32,451 bases of DNA from Microcoleaceae cyanobacterium MO_207.B10 (GCA_030064835.1 JASJEE010000016.1:1-32451); one strand, 5' to 3'. Counted from the first letter of the stretch, positions 1 to 7,883 are shown. The notes: a model not told the origin generated them from the sequence alone. A program made the numbers and translations.

Positions 1-7
1 CTTTCAA

Positions 8-42
8 GAATTGAGAATTGAGAATTGAGAATTGAGAATTAC
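8..42. repeat. Heptamer tandem array, unit GAATTGA
   Basis: Four exact 7-bp units of GAATTGA run from 8 to 35, followed by a degenerate fifth ending in TTAC. The array leads directly into the two-hairpin repeat at 43-141. Cyanobacteria are known for heptanucleotide short tandem repeats. Confidence 0.8.
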
Positions 43-141
43 CTCTTCTTATAAAAAAGAGGATTGGCGCTCAAGGATTTTTTTTCTTTTTTCTCCATGA
101 ATGGAGAGGCTTTATACCTTAATTTTTCGGTAAAATTTTGG
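43..141 (+). repeat. Dispersed two-hairpin repeat, copy A
   Basis: The first hairpin pairs CCTCTT with AAGAGG. A T-rich stretch follows, then a second hairpin (CTCCAT, GA loop, ATGGAG), then GAGGCTTTATACC and a tail reading TTTTTCGGTAAAATTT. Related copies lie at 466-590 and 32195-32300. The hairpin arms differ between copies but still pair. Confidence 0.65.
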
Positions 142-430
142 AATCAAGTGTTGCCTAAAACAAATTTGCTTTGTATTTCACACCTTATTGTAATTAGTAT
201 TTCAAATCAGAATTAACCCTAAAATTTCCAATAACATTATCTTCAAACCGACTGAAATTGCTTTTTCCATTTGAATATTCTAGAGAGGTAGGCGATCGCT
301 CCGTATGTATCTATAGATTTACATAAAAATTATTTTGGTAAGCATTTAGAGTCAGCTATCAACTTCATTATCTTTAAAGTAGGAAAAAGGAATTGATAAA
401 CTTCTCAGAATAGGAACAGTTCATTAATGC

Positions 431-465
431 ATAATTGATAATGGATAATGGATAATTGATAATTA
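431..465. repeat. Heptamer tandem array, unit ATAATTG/ATAATGG
   Basis: Five 7-bp units are visible: ATAATTG, ATAATGG, ATAATGG, ATAATTG and ATAATTA. As at 8-42, the array directly precedes a copy of the two-hairpin repeat, so array and hairpins seem to form one composite element. Confidence 0.75.
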
Positions 466-590
466 CCTCTCCCTAAAAGTGAGAGGATTAACGAAAAGGA
501 AAAAAATAAAATTTTTCCCCTTGAAAGGGTAGACTTTTAACCTGAATTATATAATTAATAATTAATAATTATTCGGTAATAAAAGTAAAA
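466..590 (+). repeat. Dispersed two-hairpin repeat, copy B
   Basis: Hairpin one pairs CCTCTC with GAGAGG; hairpin two pairs CCCTT with AAGGG around a GA loop. Both stems differ from copy A by changes that keep pairing. The tail includes ATTCGGTAATAAAAG, again like copy A, after an inserted AT-rich run near 548-570. Confidence 0.6.
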
Positions 591-662
591 TTTTTCGTTC
601 AACAGCTAATATTTTTAATAATATTCGGTCAATCAGATATCAGTTATTCGTGTTTCCAGTTC

Positions 663-704
663 AACTGATAACTGATAACTGATAACTGATAACTGATAAC
701 TGTT
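663..704. repeat. AACTGAT heptamer array touching the rplI stop codon
   Basis: Five perfect AACTGAT units (663-697) are followed by AACTGTT (698-704). The last unit overlaps the rplI stop codon (TTA on the plus strand at 703-705). The same unit recurs at 3042-3083 and 20865-20899. Confidence 0.85.
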
Positions 705-1161
705 AACTACCTACTACTTGAACTTCCACTTCAGCAGTTACCTCTGGGTGAAGTTTAATTTCAGCTTTGTAGAAACCAACCTTGCTAATTTCAGGTAAAG
801 TCACACCACGTCTATCAATTTCTTGACCAGTAGATTGCTGAATTACTTCCACCAATTCTCTATCAGTAACCGTACCAAAAATTGCATCATTTTCACCCAC
901 TTGTTTAGCAATTTTGAAGCGACCTACTGTTTCCAAAGCAGTCTTTTGAGCTTGTGCTGCTTGCTTCAATTCAAGTTGTCTTTGTCGCTCTTGTTCACGA
1001 CGACGTTCTACTTGCTTAAGAATGCCTGGAGTAGTGCGAAAAGCAATTTTCTGAGGAATCAAATAGTTACGGGCATAACCAGGAGCTACCTCTACTACAT
1101 CTCCCGATTTTCCCAACTTGTTAACATCTTGATTCAATACTACCTGTAATCTTTTGGCCAT
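703..1161 (-). CDS. rplI: 50S ribosomal protein L9
   Basis: This encodes large-subunit ribosomal protein L9, a two-domain protein joined by a long helix that binds 23S rRNA near the L1 stalk. The 152-residue length is normal. The N-terminal domain shows the family pattern [17 protein letters not shown] followed by [10 protein letters not shown] charged, glutamine-rich linker helix spans about residues 50-75, and the C-terminal domain contains FGTVTDREL. An ATG start at 1161 gives the canonical N-terminus; no clear Shine-Dalgarno motif is seen. The gene is transcribed alone, with an AACTGAT repeat array at its stop codon. Assignment is very secure. Confidence 0.97.
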   Translation of the reverse strand: MAKRLQVVLNQDVNKLGKSGDVVEVAPGYARNYLIPQKIAFRTTPGILKQVERRREQERQRQLELKQAAQAQKTALETVGRFKIAKQVGENDAIFGTVTDRELVEVIQQSTGQEIDRRGVTLPEISKVGFYKAEIKLHPEVTAEVEVQVVGS

Positions 1162-1195
1162 GACTGTAATTGTAAAATTTTTACTGCAAACTTTA

Positions 1196-1201
1196 ATTAT
1201 A
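1196..1201 (-). promoter_or_regulatory. Candidate -10 box for rplI
   Basis: A perfect TATAAT on the minus strand lies about 35 nt upstream of the rplI ATG. The matching -35 region is weak, so this rests on the -10 hexamer and its position only. Confidence 0.35.
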
Positions 1202-1420
1202 TCCTAATTTCCAGAATCAAATAGGAACTAACTAAAGATTAATTAAAGGTATGGTAAAGTTGCAATTACTTTTTGGGAGAACTATTGTAGAGGAAGAACA
1301 GAACACTCAGCTTAAACTCATAGCTTGTATCTATTATGGTAGAGTATATAGTGCTGAAAAAAAGATAATCTAGATAGACAAAATAATATAGAAATAGTAA
1401 AATTTGCCAATTAAACCAAA

Positions 1421-2434
1421 ATGAAACAAAAATCCCTAAAAATTATCTTAGGAGCAGTCCTAACCAGCTTCTTAATAATTTTTACATCCTGTCAACAAGT
1501 TCCTAATTCTCAAACTGTAACTATTCGGACTGCCCATAGTAACTGGATAGAAGAATCATTTCAAACTAACATTGTCAATATAGGTCTAGAAAAACTGGGC
1601 TATAAAGTAGAAAAACCAAAAGAAATTGATTATCCAGCGCTTTATATTTCTGTAGCTAATGGAGACTTAGACTATAGTGTTGTTTACTATCAACCAGGAC
1701 ACAATAAATTCTTTGAGAATGCGGGTGGTGAAGAAAAATTAGAGGGAGTGGGAATTTTAACTCCGAAAGGAATGCAAGGATATCAAATTGATAAAAAAAC
1801 AGCCGATAAATATAACATTACTAACATTGAACAATTAAAAAATCCAGAAATAGCCAAACTTTTTGACTCAGATAAAGATGGTAAAGCAAATTTAGTTGGT
1901 TGTAATCCTGGTTGGTTTTGTGAGCTGGCTATAGACCATCAAATTGAAGCTTATGGACTAAAAGATACTGTAGAACATAATAGAGGACAATATACAATTT
2001 TACTTGCAGATGCTATTACTCGTTATCAGAAAGGTGAATCTATTCTTTATTATGCCTATAATCCACACTGGATATCTGCAGTTTTAAAACCAGGGGAAGA
2101 TGTTATTTGGTTGGAAGTTCCTTTCACATCTTTACCAGAATCTCTAAAAGATGTGAGTGAAAAAGATACATCAGTAGACGGAAAAAATCTTGGTTTCCAC
2201 AGAAGTAAACAGCGTATTGTGGCGAATAAAAAATTTCTAGAAGCTAACCCAGTTGCTAAAAAGTGGTTTGAATTAGTACAAATTTCAGTTGCAGATATGA
2301 ATGCTGAAAGTTTACGCATTAAAGAAGGTGAAAATAAACCAGAAGATATTTTACGCCATGCTCAAGAGTGGGTAAAAAATCATCAGGAAAAATATGATAG
2401 TTGGCTAGAAAAAGCCAGAAAAAAATCTACTTAA
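1421..2434 (+). CDS. Glycine betaine/proline-type ABC transporter substrate-binding lipoprotein (ProX/OpuAC-like)
   Basis: This is a periplasmic solute-binding protein of the OpuAC/ProX class, which captures quaternary-amine osmolytes such as glycine betaine for an ABC importer. The first 23 residues form a lipoprotein signal peptide with a lipobox ending FTSC, so Cys24 is probably the lipidated residue. The mature part begins with a strand leading to a conserved NWIEESFQTNI region, then DLDYSVVYYQPGHNKFF, VGCNPGWFCE and a YYAYNPHW segment. The aromatic residues in the latter two are of the kind that form a betaine cage. Length, 337 residues, is normal. No permease or ATPase gene is adjacent, so partners must be elsewhere. 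The ligand itself is inferred from family resemblance. Confidence 0.85.
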   Translation: MKQKSLKIILGAVLTSFLIIFTSCQQVPNSQTVTIRTAHSNWIEESFQTNIVNIGLEKLGYKVEKPKEIDYPALYISVANGDLDYSVVYYQPGHNKFFENAGGEEKLEGVGILTPKGMQGYQIDKKTADKYNITNIEQLKNPEIAKLFDSDKDGKANLVGCNPGWFCELAIDHQIEAYGLKDTVEHNRGQYTILLADAITRYQKGESILYYAYNPHWISAVLKPGEDVIWLEVPFTSLPESLKDVSEKDTSVDGKNLGFHRSKQRIVANKKFLEANPVAKKWFELVQISVADMNAESLRIKEGENKPEDILRHAQEWVKNHQEKYDSWLEKARKKST

Positions 2435-2751
2435 TAGACATCTTCAGAAATTAAGATTTAACAAGGTTTTTAGAAAGGTTGCAAGTGCATTAATTATTGG
2501 AGATGTTTCATACCAATTATCAAAAATTTTGCTAAATTTAGCTGACAAAGAGGGTAGTTCAGTAGGAAATAACCCGTACAGGCGAAAAGAGAAAAAAACT
2601 CAAATATCTTAATATAAAAATACATCAAGCAATCATGTTATTTCTAGAAACTATTTGGCACTTTTGCAAGATTATAGCGTTTTGAAAACTTATAAGCTAC
2701 ACCTCACATCTCAATATTATTTTACATAATAAATAAAAGAGATAAATATAG

Positions 2752-2782
2752 AAATATTACCGAAAAATCAAGGTATAATACC
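2752..2782 (-). repeat. TATACC...TTTTTCGGTAA dispersed motif, inverted copy
   Basis: On the minus strand this reads GGTATTATACCTTGATTTTT then CGGTAATATTT. It closely matches the tail of copy A (111-139) and the sequence at 10016-10043 on the plus strand. Confidence 0.55.
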
Positions 2783-2891
2783 ATTTTAAAAAAATCTTGC
2801 TAGATTAACATTAGTTGATTTTGAGGTTTGAAGTTTTAGGTAGTAGGTGTTAACAGAAGAAGTGCAAATTTTTCCATCCTTTGGCAAAATA

Positions 2892-2953
2892 TTTTACCTA
2901 AAATTTATGGAGATGCGCCTCCCATTTTAAGGGGATAAAAAAAGAGAATATTC
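2892..2953 (+). repeat. Dispersed GCGCCTCCC hairpin repeat, plus copy
   Basis: The segment has TTTTACC, then ATGCGCCTCCC, a TTTTAAGGGG hairpin arm and an A-run followed by GAGAATATTCC. Read on the minus strand, 29760-29820 matches it at most positions. No coding potential is apparent. Confidence 0.6.
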
Positions 2954-3041
2954 CAAATCTCAAGCTTCTTTATTGGAGAGGTACTGTTAACCTTTGCGTA
3001 GCATTCCGGAGGAAAGTTCCGACCATAGGAGGCTAACTATT

Positions 3042-3083
3042 AACTGATAACTGATAACTGATAACTGTTAACTGATAACTGAA
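3042..3083. repeat. AACTGAT heptamer array
   Basis: Six 7-bp units: three AACTGAT, one AACTGTT, one AACTGAT and one AACTGAA. The array ends about 55 bp beyond the gloB stop codon. Confidence 0.85.
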
Positions 3084-3137
3084 ATAACTGCAACAATCTT
3101 TATTTATTAATTATTAATTGTTGAACCATACTAAAGC

Positions 3138-3911
3138 CTAAAATCGATCTTTCATTCCTCGTAGACGAGCAAAAGTTTGCACTGGGTCTTGACTTTTCAT
3201 AACTAACTGTAAACTTTTTCTATCCCATCCCATAAAAGGATTTGTAAGTTTTTCTACACCTATAGTTGATGGCACAGTCGCCTCATTCCGACTGCGAGCT
3301 GCCTTAACTTCCGCAAAACGCTTTTGTAGCTCAGGGTTTTGCTCATCCACAGTCATAGCAAACTGCAAGTTTTTTAAAGTGTACTCGTGGGCACACCAAA
3401 AGCGTGTATTATCAGGTAAATTACGTAGTTTACTCAAAGAGTCAACCATTTGGGCCGGTGTTCCTTCAAACAAACGACCACAACCACCAGCAAACAAAGT
3501 ATCCCCACAAAACAATTCTCCTGTGTCCCCACTACTAACTGGAGGAAAATAATAAGCAATGTGGCCACTGGTATGACCAGGTACAAAGAACACCTGACCA
3601 ACTCGATCAGCAAATTGGACGCGATCGCCCTCCTGTAAAAACACCTTTTGTCCAGGAATGCGGCCCCGGTCCTCAACCCCACCATAGACTGTCAGTTGGG
3701 GAAACTTTTGGATTAACCTTTGGTTACCACCCACATGGTCGGAATGGTGGTGAGTATTGAAAATAGTCACCAACTTAGCCTTCAGAGATTCCAGTTTTTC
3801 TAGCACTGGGTAGGGTTCGGCGGGGTCAACTACAGCAGCAATATTGTGGCCGGGGTCGTGTAGTAAGAAGATGTAGTTGTCTGAAAGTGCTGGCAGTCGA
3901 TAAATATCCAT
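3138..3911 (-). CDS. gloB: Hydroxyacylglutathione hydrolase (glyoxalase II)
   Basis: Glyoxalase II hydrolyses S-D-lactoylglutathione to D-lactate and glutathione, completing cytosolic methylglyoxal detoxification. The 257-residue protein has the metallo-beta-lactamase metal motif THHHSDH at residues 53-59. Further metal-site segments are [25 protein letters not shown] and [11 protein letters not shown]. The C-terminal helical domain typical of glyoxalase II, which contacts glutathione, ends in a conserved FARLRGMKD stretch. An ATG at 3911 gives the usual [14 protein letters not shown]-terminus. It is a single-gene unit. A HIP1 site lies inside the gene at 3621. Confidence 0.95.
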   Translation of the reverse strand: MDIYRLPALSDNYIFLLHDPGHNIAAVVDPAEPYPVLEKLESLKAKLVTIFNTHHHSDHVGGNQRLIQKFPQLTVYGGVEDRGRIPGQKVFLQEGDRVQFADRVGQVFFVPGHTSGHIAYYFPPVSSGDTGELFCGDTLFAGGCGRLFEGTPAQMVDSLSKLRNLPDNTRFWCAHEYTLKNLQFAMTVDEQNPELQKRFAEVKAARSRNEATVPSTIGVEKLTNPFMGWDRKSLQLVMKSQDPVQTFARLRGMKDRF

Positions 3912-4257
3912 AAAACGGCATCAATACCTCATCTATAACATTTTCCTGAAGGCATATTATTTGCCCTCTTCTTATTAAAATAACGTATTATAGCGAAAGG
4001 TTGTTTGTGATGGAAATTCTCAAATAAGTTTTGAAATGGCAAGAGATGCTAAACTAGGAGATTAAAAAGTTTTGAAGTAAACTATTGGGGAAACAAGGTA
4101 GCAGATTTATTAAAAATTTTTATCCCAATTTGTGCAAATTAAGTCTAAACTTATCTAGTATAAAATTATCACCAAAAAGCATCGGGACTATCCAATCCTT
4201 AATACTTATTTTCCATATTTTTATATTAATTTACTTAGAGATATTAGATTATAAATT
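3912..4257. other. Spacer between divergent gloB and the small protein gene
   Basis: AT-rich spacer of about 345 bases. No repeat family or RNA gene was recognised. It presumably carries promoters for the two divergent genes, but no pair of hexamers stands out. Confidence 0.5.
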
Positions 4258-4470
4258 ATGTTATGGACTCAGCAAAATCAACCAAAGATAACAATCAATC
4301 AAATGGTAAACCGAATTATGACATCAGGAAAACTAAGTCGTCGGGAACACCTACAACTTACTTCTGCAATTCTATGTGGTCAAAAAATCACAGATGAAGA
4401 GCGAGACCAAATAAATCAAATATTTGACTTAATCCAAATCGGTAAAATCAAGTTAATTGATGGAAATTAA
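4258..4470 (+). CDS. Small conserved cyanobacterial-type protein, function unknown
   Basis: The 70-residue product has a compact core reading MTSGKLSRREHLQLTSAIL followed by ITDEERDQINQIFDLIQIGKIKLID, which I recognise as the type of small helical protein widespread in cyanobacteria without an assigned role. A Met at residue 16 (4303) is an alternative start that would give a 55-residue protein beginning right at the conserved core. No signal peptide or membrane segment is visible. The gene stands alone; 18 bp after its stop a dispersed repeat begins. I am fairly sure it is coding because the amino-acid pattern is well structured, but I cannot assign a function. Confidence 0.7.
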   Translation: MLWTQQNQPKITINQMVNRIMTSGKLSRREHLQLTSAILCGQKITDEERDQINQIFDLIQIGKIKLIDGN

Positions 4471-4488
4471 TTAGTTAATCCAGGTAAT

Positions 4489-4564
4489 ATATAGCAATCC
4501 TATTTTAGTCATGTACAAAATTTTAATGGCTTTTAGGGAACACTTAACTAGGAATGGGGAACAG
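4489..4564 (+). repeat. Dispersed repeat starting ATATAGCAATCCTATTTTA, plus copy
   Basis: The first 19 bases are identical to the minus strand of 29957-30025. Roughly 44 of the first 53 positions match, including TTTTAGGGAACA. The copies lie about 25 kb apart in opposite orientation, and each has the core AATCCGCGCATAGGTTG nearby. Confidence 0.65.
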
Positions 4565-4594
4565 GTAAAAGTTTCAGTTTTTTTATTTACTTTT

Positions 4595-4632
4595 TGATAT
4601 ATCGCAATCCGCGCATAGGTTGCGATATATCA
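4595..4632. repeat. Perfect 13-bp inverted repeat with 12-nt loop
   Basis: Arms TGATATATCGCAA (4595-4607) and TTGCGATATATCA (4620-4632) are exact reverse complements, with loop TCCGCGCATAGG. The loop plus flanks (AATCCGCGCATAGGTTG) recurs at 29912-29928 without the long arms. Confidence 0.85.
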
Positions 4633-4660
4633 ATAAATTCAATTAATTAATTGAATTTAT
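4633..4660. repeat. Perfect 28-bp palindrome
   Basis: ATAAATTCAATTAA is followed immediately by its exact reverse complement TTAATTGAATTTAT, with no spacer. It abuts the hairpin at 4595-4632 without a gap. Confidence 0.85.
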
Positions 4661-5270
4661 ATGTTTACTTGAAACCATTCAAAATCAAGATAATAATTTA
4701 GCAAAAAATAATTACTATGTACCTAAGCAAAATTAATTATAGACTGGCATTTTACTAATTGATTGCTAAACAAAGGTGAGACAAATTCTAAATGAGTAAA
4801 TAATTTTGCATACTCACTTAAGTAGAGAGTGGTAAATTTGATACATAAAGTACAAAATTTAAACTAGCTTATAAGTAAGTTATATCAGTGCTTTAAAGGC
4901 TTTTATAACTAAATATCTAATATTTTTTTTCACCTTGTTCTACTTAATATCATTTCTATGTTTAAAGATGCACTTAATTATTTTGACTCGTATCTGGCTG
5001 TGCCAGCAATTTTTATAGCAATTTGTATGTTTGATTAAGGGCAAATTCCTAAATAAAGACTAAAAACCAATTTTATTAGTAGACAATAACTATAAAAGCC
5101 AATAAAATCATCATATTTATCATTGATAGTATAGTCATAATTTCCCGTAAAATAATCAAAAAAAATGCAGTAATCATAGTGGAGTAACACAAATCAAAAC
5201 ATTCCTGATGCTCATTCAATTATCAAATAAAAATTATACTAAATCAGGGAAAATCTAAGAACATTAATCA

Positions 5271-6479
5271 ATGATTACAAGTCAAAAAGACTTCTTAATA
5301 ACAGTGCCAATCGGTTTACTACAAGTTCCAGCTTTAGCCAAAAATAGTACAAAATCAGATAGGCGGGAAATTAAACTATCTCTAGTTATTCCTACATTCA
5401 AAGAAAGTCAAAATATCCCTACTCTGATTCAAAAAATAACTCATTTATTAGACAGTAAAATTCCTAACTATTATGAATTAATTGTAGTAGATGATGATAG
5501 CCCCGACTTAACTTGGAAAGTCGCTCAAAAAATGACCCTAAAATATTCCCAACTCAAAGTAATGCGTAGGGAAAAAGAAAGAGGACTTTCTAGCGCCGTA
5601 ATTCGTGGTTGGCAAGTTGCCAGAGGAGAAATATTAGCAGTAATAGATGCCGACTTACAACATCCTCCAGAAACCCTATTAAAACTATTAGCAGAAATGG
5701 AGCGAGGTGCCGATCTGGCCGTAGCTAGTCGTCACGTTGACGAAGGGGGTGTAAGTGAGTGGAGTATTGTGAGAAGATTTTTGTCTCGTGGGGCTCAAGT
5801 TTTAGGGTTAATAATTTTGCCCGGCGTAGTGGGACGAGTTTCTGACCCCATGAGTGGCTATTTTATGGTCCGTCGGGAGGCGATCGCTGGTGAAATTCTT
5901 AGCCCAGTGGGGTACAAAATTTTAATTGAGGTTTTAGGGCGAGGTAATATTCGTTGGGTGGGAGAAGTGGGCTATGTATTCCAGGAACGTCAAGAAGGAG
6001 AGAGCAAAGTGACCAGGAAACAATATATAGAATATTTACAGCACTTGATAACTTTACGGTTGGCCAAATGGCCTGTGGGTAGATTTATCCGTTTTGGCCT
6101 AGTTGGCTTTAGTGGTGTGTTTGTGGATATGGCAATATTTTATTTATTGCGTGAAGTTGTGGGTTTAGGTCTAACTCGTAGTGCAATGTTATCTGCAGAG
6201 TTAGGAATGATTAATAATTTCCTGTGGAATGACCTCTGGACTTTTGGTGATATTTCTCGGTCACAACGTGGTTGGCAGAAAAGACTTAAAAGGTTATTGA
6301 AATTTAATTTAATTTGTCTGGTTGGTTTAAGTTTTAATGTAATAATTGTAAATTTACTATTTAATCTTTTTGGAGTTAATCAATATATTGCTAAGTTAAT
6401 AGCGATCGCTACTGTTACATTTTGGAATTTCTGGATAAATATGAAACTGAGTTGGCGAGTCACTCAAATAGACAAATAA
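5271..6479 (+). CDS. GT2 glycosyltransferase fused to a GtrA-type membrane domain
   Basis: The N-terminal half is a GT2 family domain of the dolichol-phosphate mannosyltransferase type. It probably transfers a sugar from a nucleotide donor to polyprenyl phosphate on the cytoplasmic face of the membrane. Visible motifs are LVIPTFKES (38-46), VVDDDSPD (72-79), the catalytic DADLQHPPE (126-134) and SDPMSGYF (191-198). The C-terminal 130 residues form a GtrA-like domain with about four membrane segments, starting at RFIRFGLVGFSG (271-282) and ending NFWINMKLSWR. GtrA proteins are linked to flipping or delivery of lipid-linked sugars. Such fusions (402 residues) are well known in bacteria. The gene heads the plus-strand group leading to the ABC exporter, so a lipid-linked donor for later membrane transferases is a reasonable inference. 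Confidence 0.9.
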   Translation: MITSQKDFLITVPIGLLQVPALAKNSTKSDRREIKLSLVIPTFKESQNIPTLIQKITHLLDSKIPNYYELIVVDDDSPDLTWKVAQKMTLKYSQLKVMRREKERGLSSAVIRGWQVARGEILAVIDADLQHPPETLLKLLAEMERGADLAVASRHVDEGGVSEWSIVRRFLSRGAQVLGLIILPGVVGRVSDPMSGYFMVRREAIAGEILSPVGYKILIEVLGRGNIRWVGEVGYVFQERQEGESKVTRKQYIEYLQHLITLRLAKWPVGRFIRFGLVGFSGVFVDMAIFYLLREVVGLGLTRSAMLSAELGMINNFLWNDLWTFGDISRSQRGWQKRLKRLLKFNLICLVGLSFNVIIVNLLFNLFGVNQYIAKLIAIATVTFWNFWINMKLSWRVTQIDK

Positions 6480-6696
6480 AAATTTTTGCCACTCTAGTTA
6501 TCTAATTATTATCTAAATTAGTGATGGGGATTCATCTTACAAACTCTGGAAAAAATAGTTAACCTCAAAAACACTTTTTAACATAGGTTAGTATTGAATA
6601 TAATCTAAAATAGGGTGTAGTTAGTAATTAGGCAAAAAAACTGGAGGTATAGTTGCTGCTTTAATCAAAGAAAACTTTGGCATAAACCTAAAATTT

Positions 6697-6701
6697 GGAG
6701 G
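6697..6701 (+). promoter_or_regulatory. Shine-Dalgarno GGAGG supporting a TTG start
   Basis: GGAGG lies 9 nt upstream of a TTG codon at 6711, and the reading frame from that TTG begins with a proper glycosyltransferase N-terminus (VKISIIASDL). This decides the unusual start. Confidence 0.7.
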
Positions 6702-6710
6702 TTTGCAGAT

Positions 6711-7883
6711 TTGGTAAAAATTTCCATAATAGCTAGTGATTTATCTAGTAGCGGCGCAGGTAGATGGGGAGGAGCAGTCCGTCCTTTTTTATTATCTCAA
6801 GCTTTACAAAAACTCGGATGCGAAGTAGAAATAGTAGGCTTTGTTAATCAAAATATTCCTACAAATATTAGTCAAACTTCACTGCCCATAGTTGCTATTC
6901 CTAGTAATAAATATTATCCCCGATTTTTAGTTTCTGCGAAACAACTGCTAGACAAAATTACAGGAGATATTATTTATGCTTATAAACTGAAACCTACTAG
7001 CTTCGGTTTAGCTCTGGTAAAAAAAATGCAAACTAGTCGTCCCGTATTTTTAGATATTGACGATTGGGAGTTAAGTTGGTATGGGGGAGATAACTGGAAA
7101 TATCGTCCCAATATTAAACAATTAGCTAGAGATATTTTCAAACCAGAAGGAGCTTTACGACAACCAGACTATCCCTTTTATTTAAAATGGATAGAAGGTT
7201 TTGTTTCAAAAGCAGACCGGGTGACTCTACACAATCAATTTCTGCAAAAACGCTTTGGTGGTATTTATTTACCCAATGGAAAAGATACTAATTTATTCGA
7301 TCCAGCTAAGTACAATCCACAAATAAGCAGAACTCGTTATGGATTTGATAATTATAGAATTTTAATGTTTCCAGGAGCCCCCAGACCATATAAAGGCGTA
7401 GAAGATGTTTTAATTGCCTTAGATAATCTCAACCAACCAGATTTAAGATTGGCAATTGTTGGTGGTAGTCCCTATGACGATTATGACCGCCAATTAATGG
7501 AAAAATGGGGCAGGTGGATTATTAAAATGCCCAAATATCCACCAACAGTTATGCCAGAAATTGTTGCGGCTGCCCATATAATAGTAGTTCCCCAAAGAGA
7601 TACTCCAGAAGCTCAAGCCCAGTTCCCATTGAAACTCACTGATGGTATGGCAATGGCTAAACCAATTATTGCTACAAAAGTGGGAGATATTCCTAAAATT
7701 GTCGGCGATACTGGTTATTTAGTTGATCCTAGTTCCCCAGCACAAATTGCCGCACAAATTGAACTAATATTTAACAATTTAACTGAAGCAAATAATCGAG
7801 GTATGAAAGCTAGAGAAAGATGTATTAAATACTATAGCATTGATGGTATGGCAAATATTTTATCAGACTTAATCAAGATTTAG
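6711..7883 (+). CDS. GT4-type (group 1) glycosyltransferase
   Basis: A retaining GT-B glycosyltransferase that probably adds a sugar from a nucleotide donor to a growing cell-surface glycan. The start is TTG at 6711, backed by GGAGG nine bases upstream. The N-terminal Rossmann domain begins VKISIIASD with a glycine-rich GAGRWGGAVRP segment (15-24). The C-terminal domain has MFPGAPRPYKGVED (219-232), LAIVGG (247-252) and FPLKLTDGMAMAKPIIATKVGDIPKIVGDTG, split here as residues 305-335. In the last motif the usual family glutamate before MAMAKP is an aspartate (D311). Length, 390 residues, is normal. It is 70 bp upstream of the ABC exporter and probably cotranscribed with it. The substrate is unknown. 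Confidence 0.85.
   Translation: MVKISIIASDLSSSGAGRWGGAVRPFLLSQALQKLGCEVEIVGFVNQNIPTNISQTSLPIVAIPSNKYYPRFLVSAKQLLDKITGDIIYAYKLKPTSFGLALVKKMQTSRPVFLDIDDWELSWYGGDNWKYRPNIKQLARDIFKPEGALRQPDYPFYLKWIEGFVSKADRVTLHNQFLQKRFGGIYLPNGKDTNLFDPAKYNPQISRTRYGFDNYRILMFPGAPRPYKGVEDVLIALDNLNQPDLRLAIVGGSPYDDYDRQLMEKWGRWIIKMPKYPPTVMPEIVAAAHIIVVPQRDTPEAQAQFPLKLTDGMAMAKPIIATKVGDIPKIVGDTGYLVDPSSPAQIAAQIELIFNNLTEANNRGMKARERCIKYYSIDGMANILSDLIKI

Larger units (their letters stand above)
1..702. other. Repeat-rich spacer left of rplI
   Basis: No credible gene is seen in these 702 bases. The stretch holds three heptamer arrays (8-42, 431-465 and 663-704), two copies of a two-hairpin dispersed repeat (43-141 and 466-590) and one HIP1 octamer at 292-299. 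A motif reading TAAGCATTT at 339-347 resembles one at 32347-32355 and one at 16520-16531. Confidence 0.7.
2435..3137. other. Repeat-bearing spacer between the solute-binding protein gene and gloB
   Basis: About 700 bases without a credible gene. It contains an inverted copy of the TATACC...CGGTAA tail motif (2752-2782), a hairpin repeat (2892-2953) whose inverted relative lies at 29760-29820, a motif at 2993-3016 resembling 29374-29397, and an AACTGAT array (3042-3083). Confidence 0.65.
4471..5270. other. Spacer with two adjacent palindromes and a dispersed repeat
   Basis: Eight hundred bases without a gene. A dispersed repeat (4489-4564) and two abutting perfect inverted repeats (4595-4632 and 4633-4660) fill the left part. 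I see nothing recognisable from about 4700 to 5270, which probably contains the promoter of the glycosyltransferase gene at 5271. Confidence 0.65.

Noticed and set aside
663-704. Heptamer arrays considered as CRISPR
   Set aside because: Units are 7 bp and directly contiguous, with no spacers of 30-40 bp and no cas genes.
823-1149. Open frame antisense to rplI, and other frames opposite clear genes
   Set aside because: They lie wholly inside well-identified genes on the other strand and their translations show no family pattern.
2435-3137. Possible tRNA or riboswitch in long spacers
   Set aside because: No cloverleaf with a TTC-type T-arm and no recognised riboswitch core was found in this or the other spacers by eye; a covariance-model scan would be decisive.
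4085-4291. 68-codon open frame overlapping the small protein gene
   Set aside because: Low-complexity, Ile/Leu-rich translation without a clear start; it overlaps the better-supported gene at 4258 in another frame.
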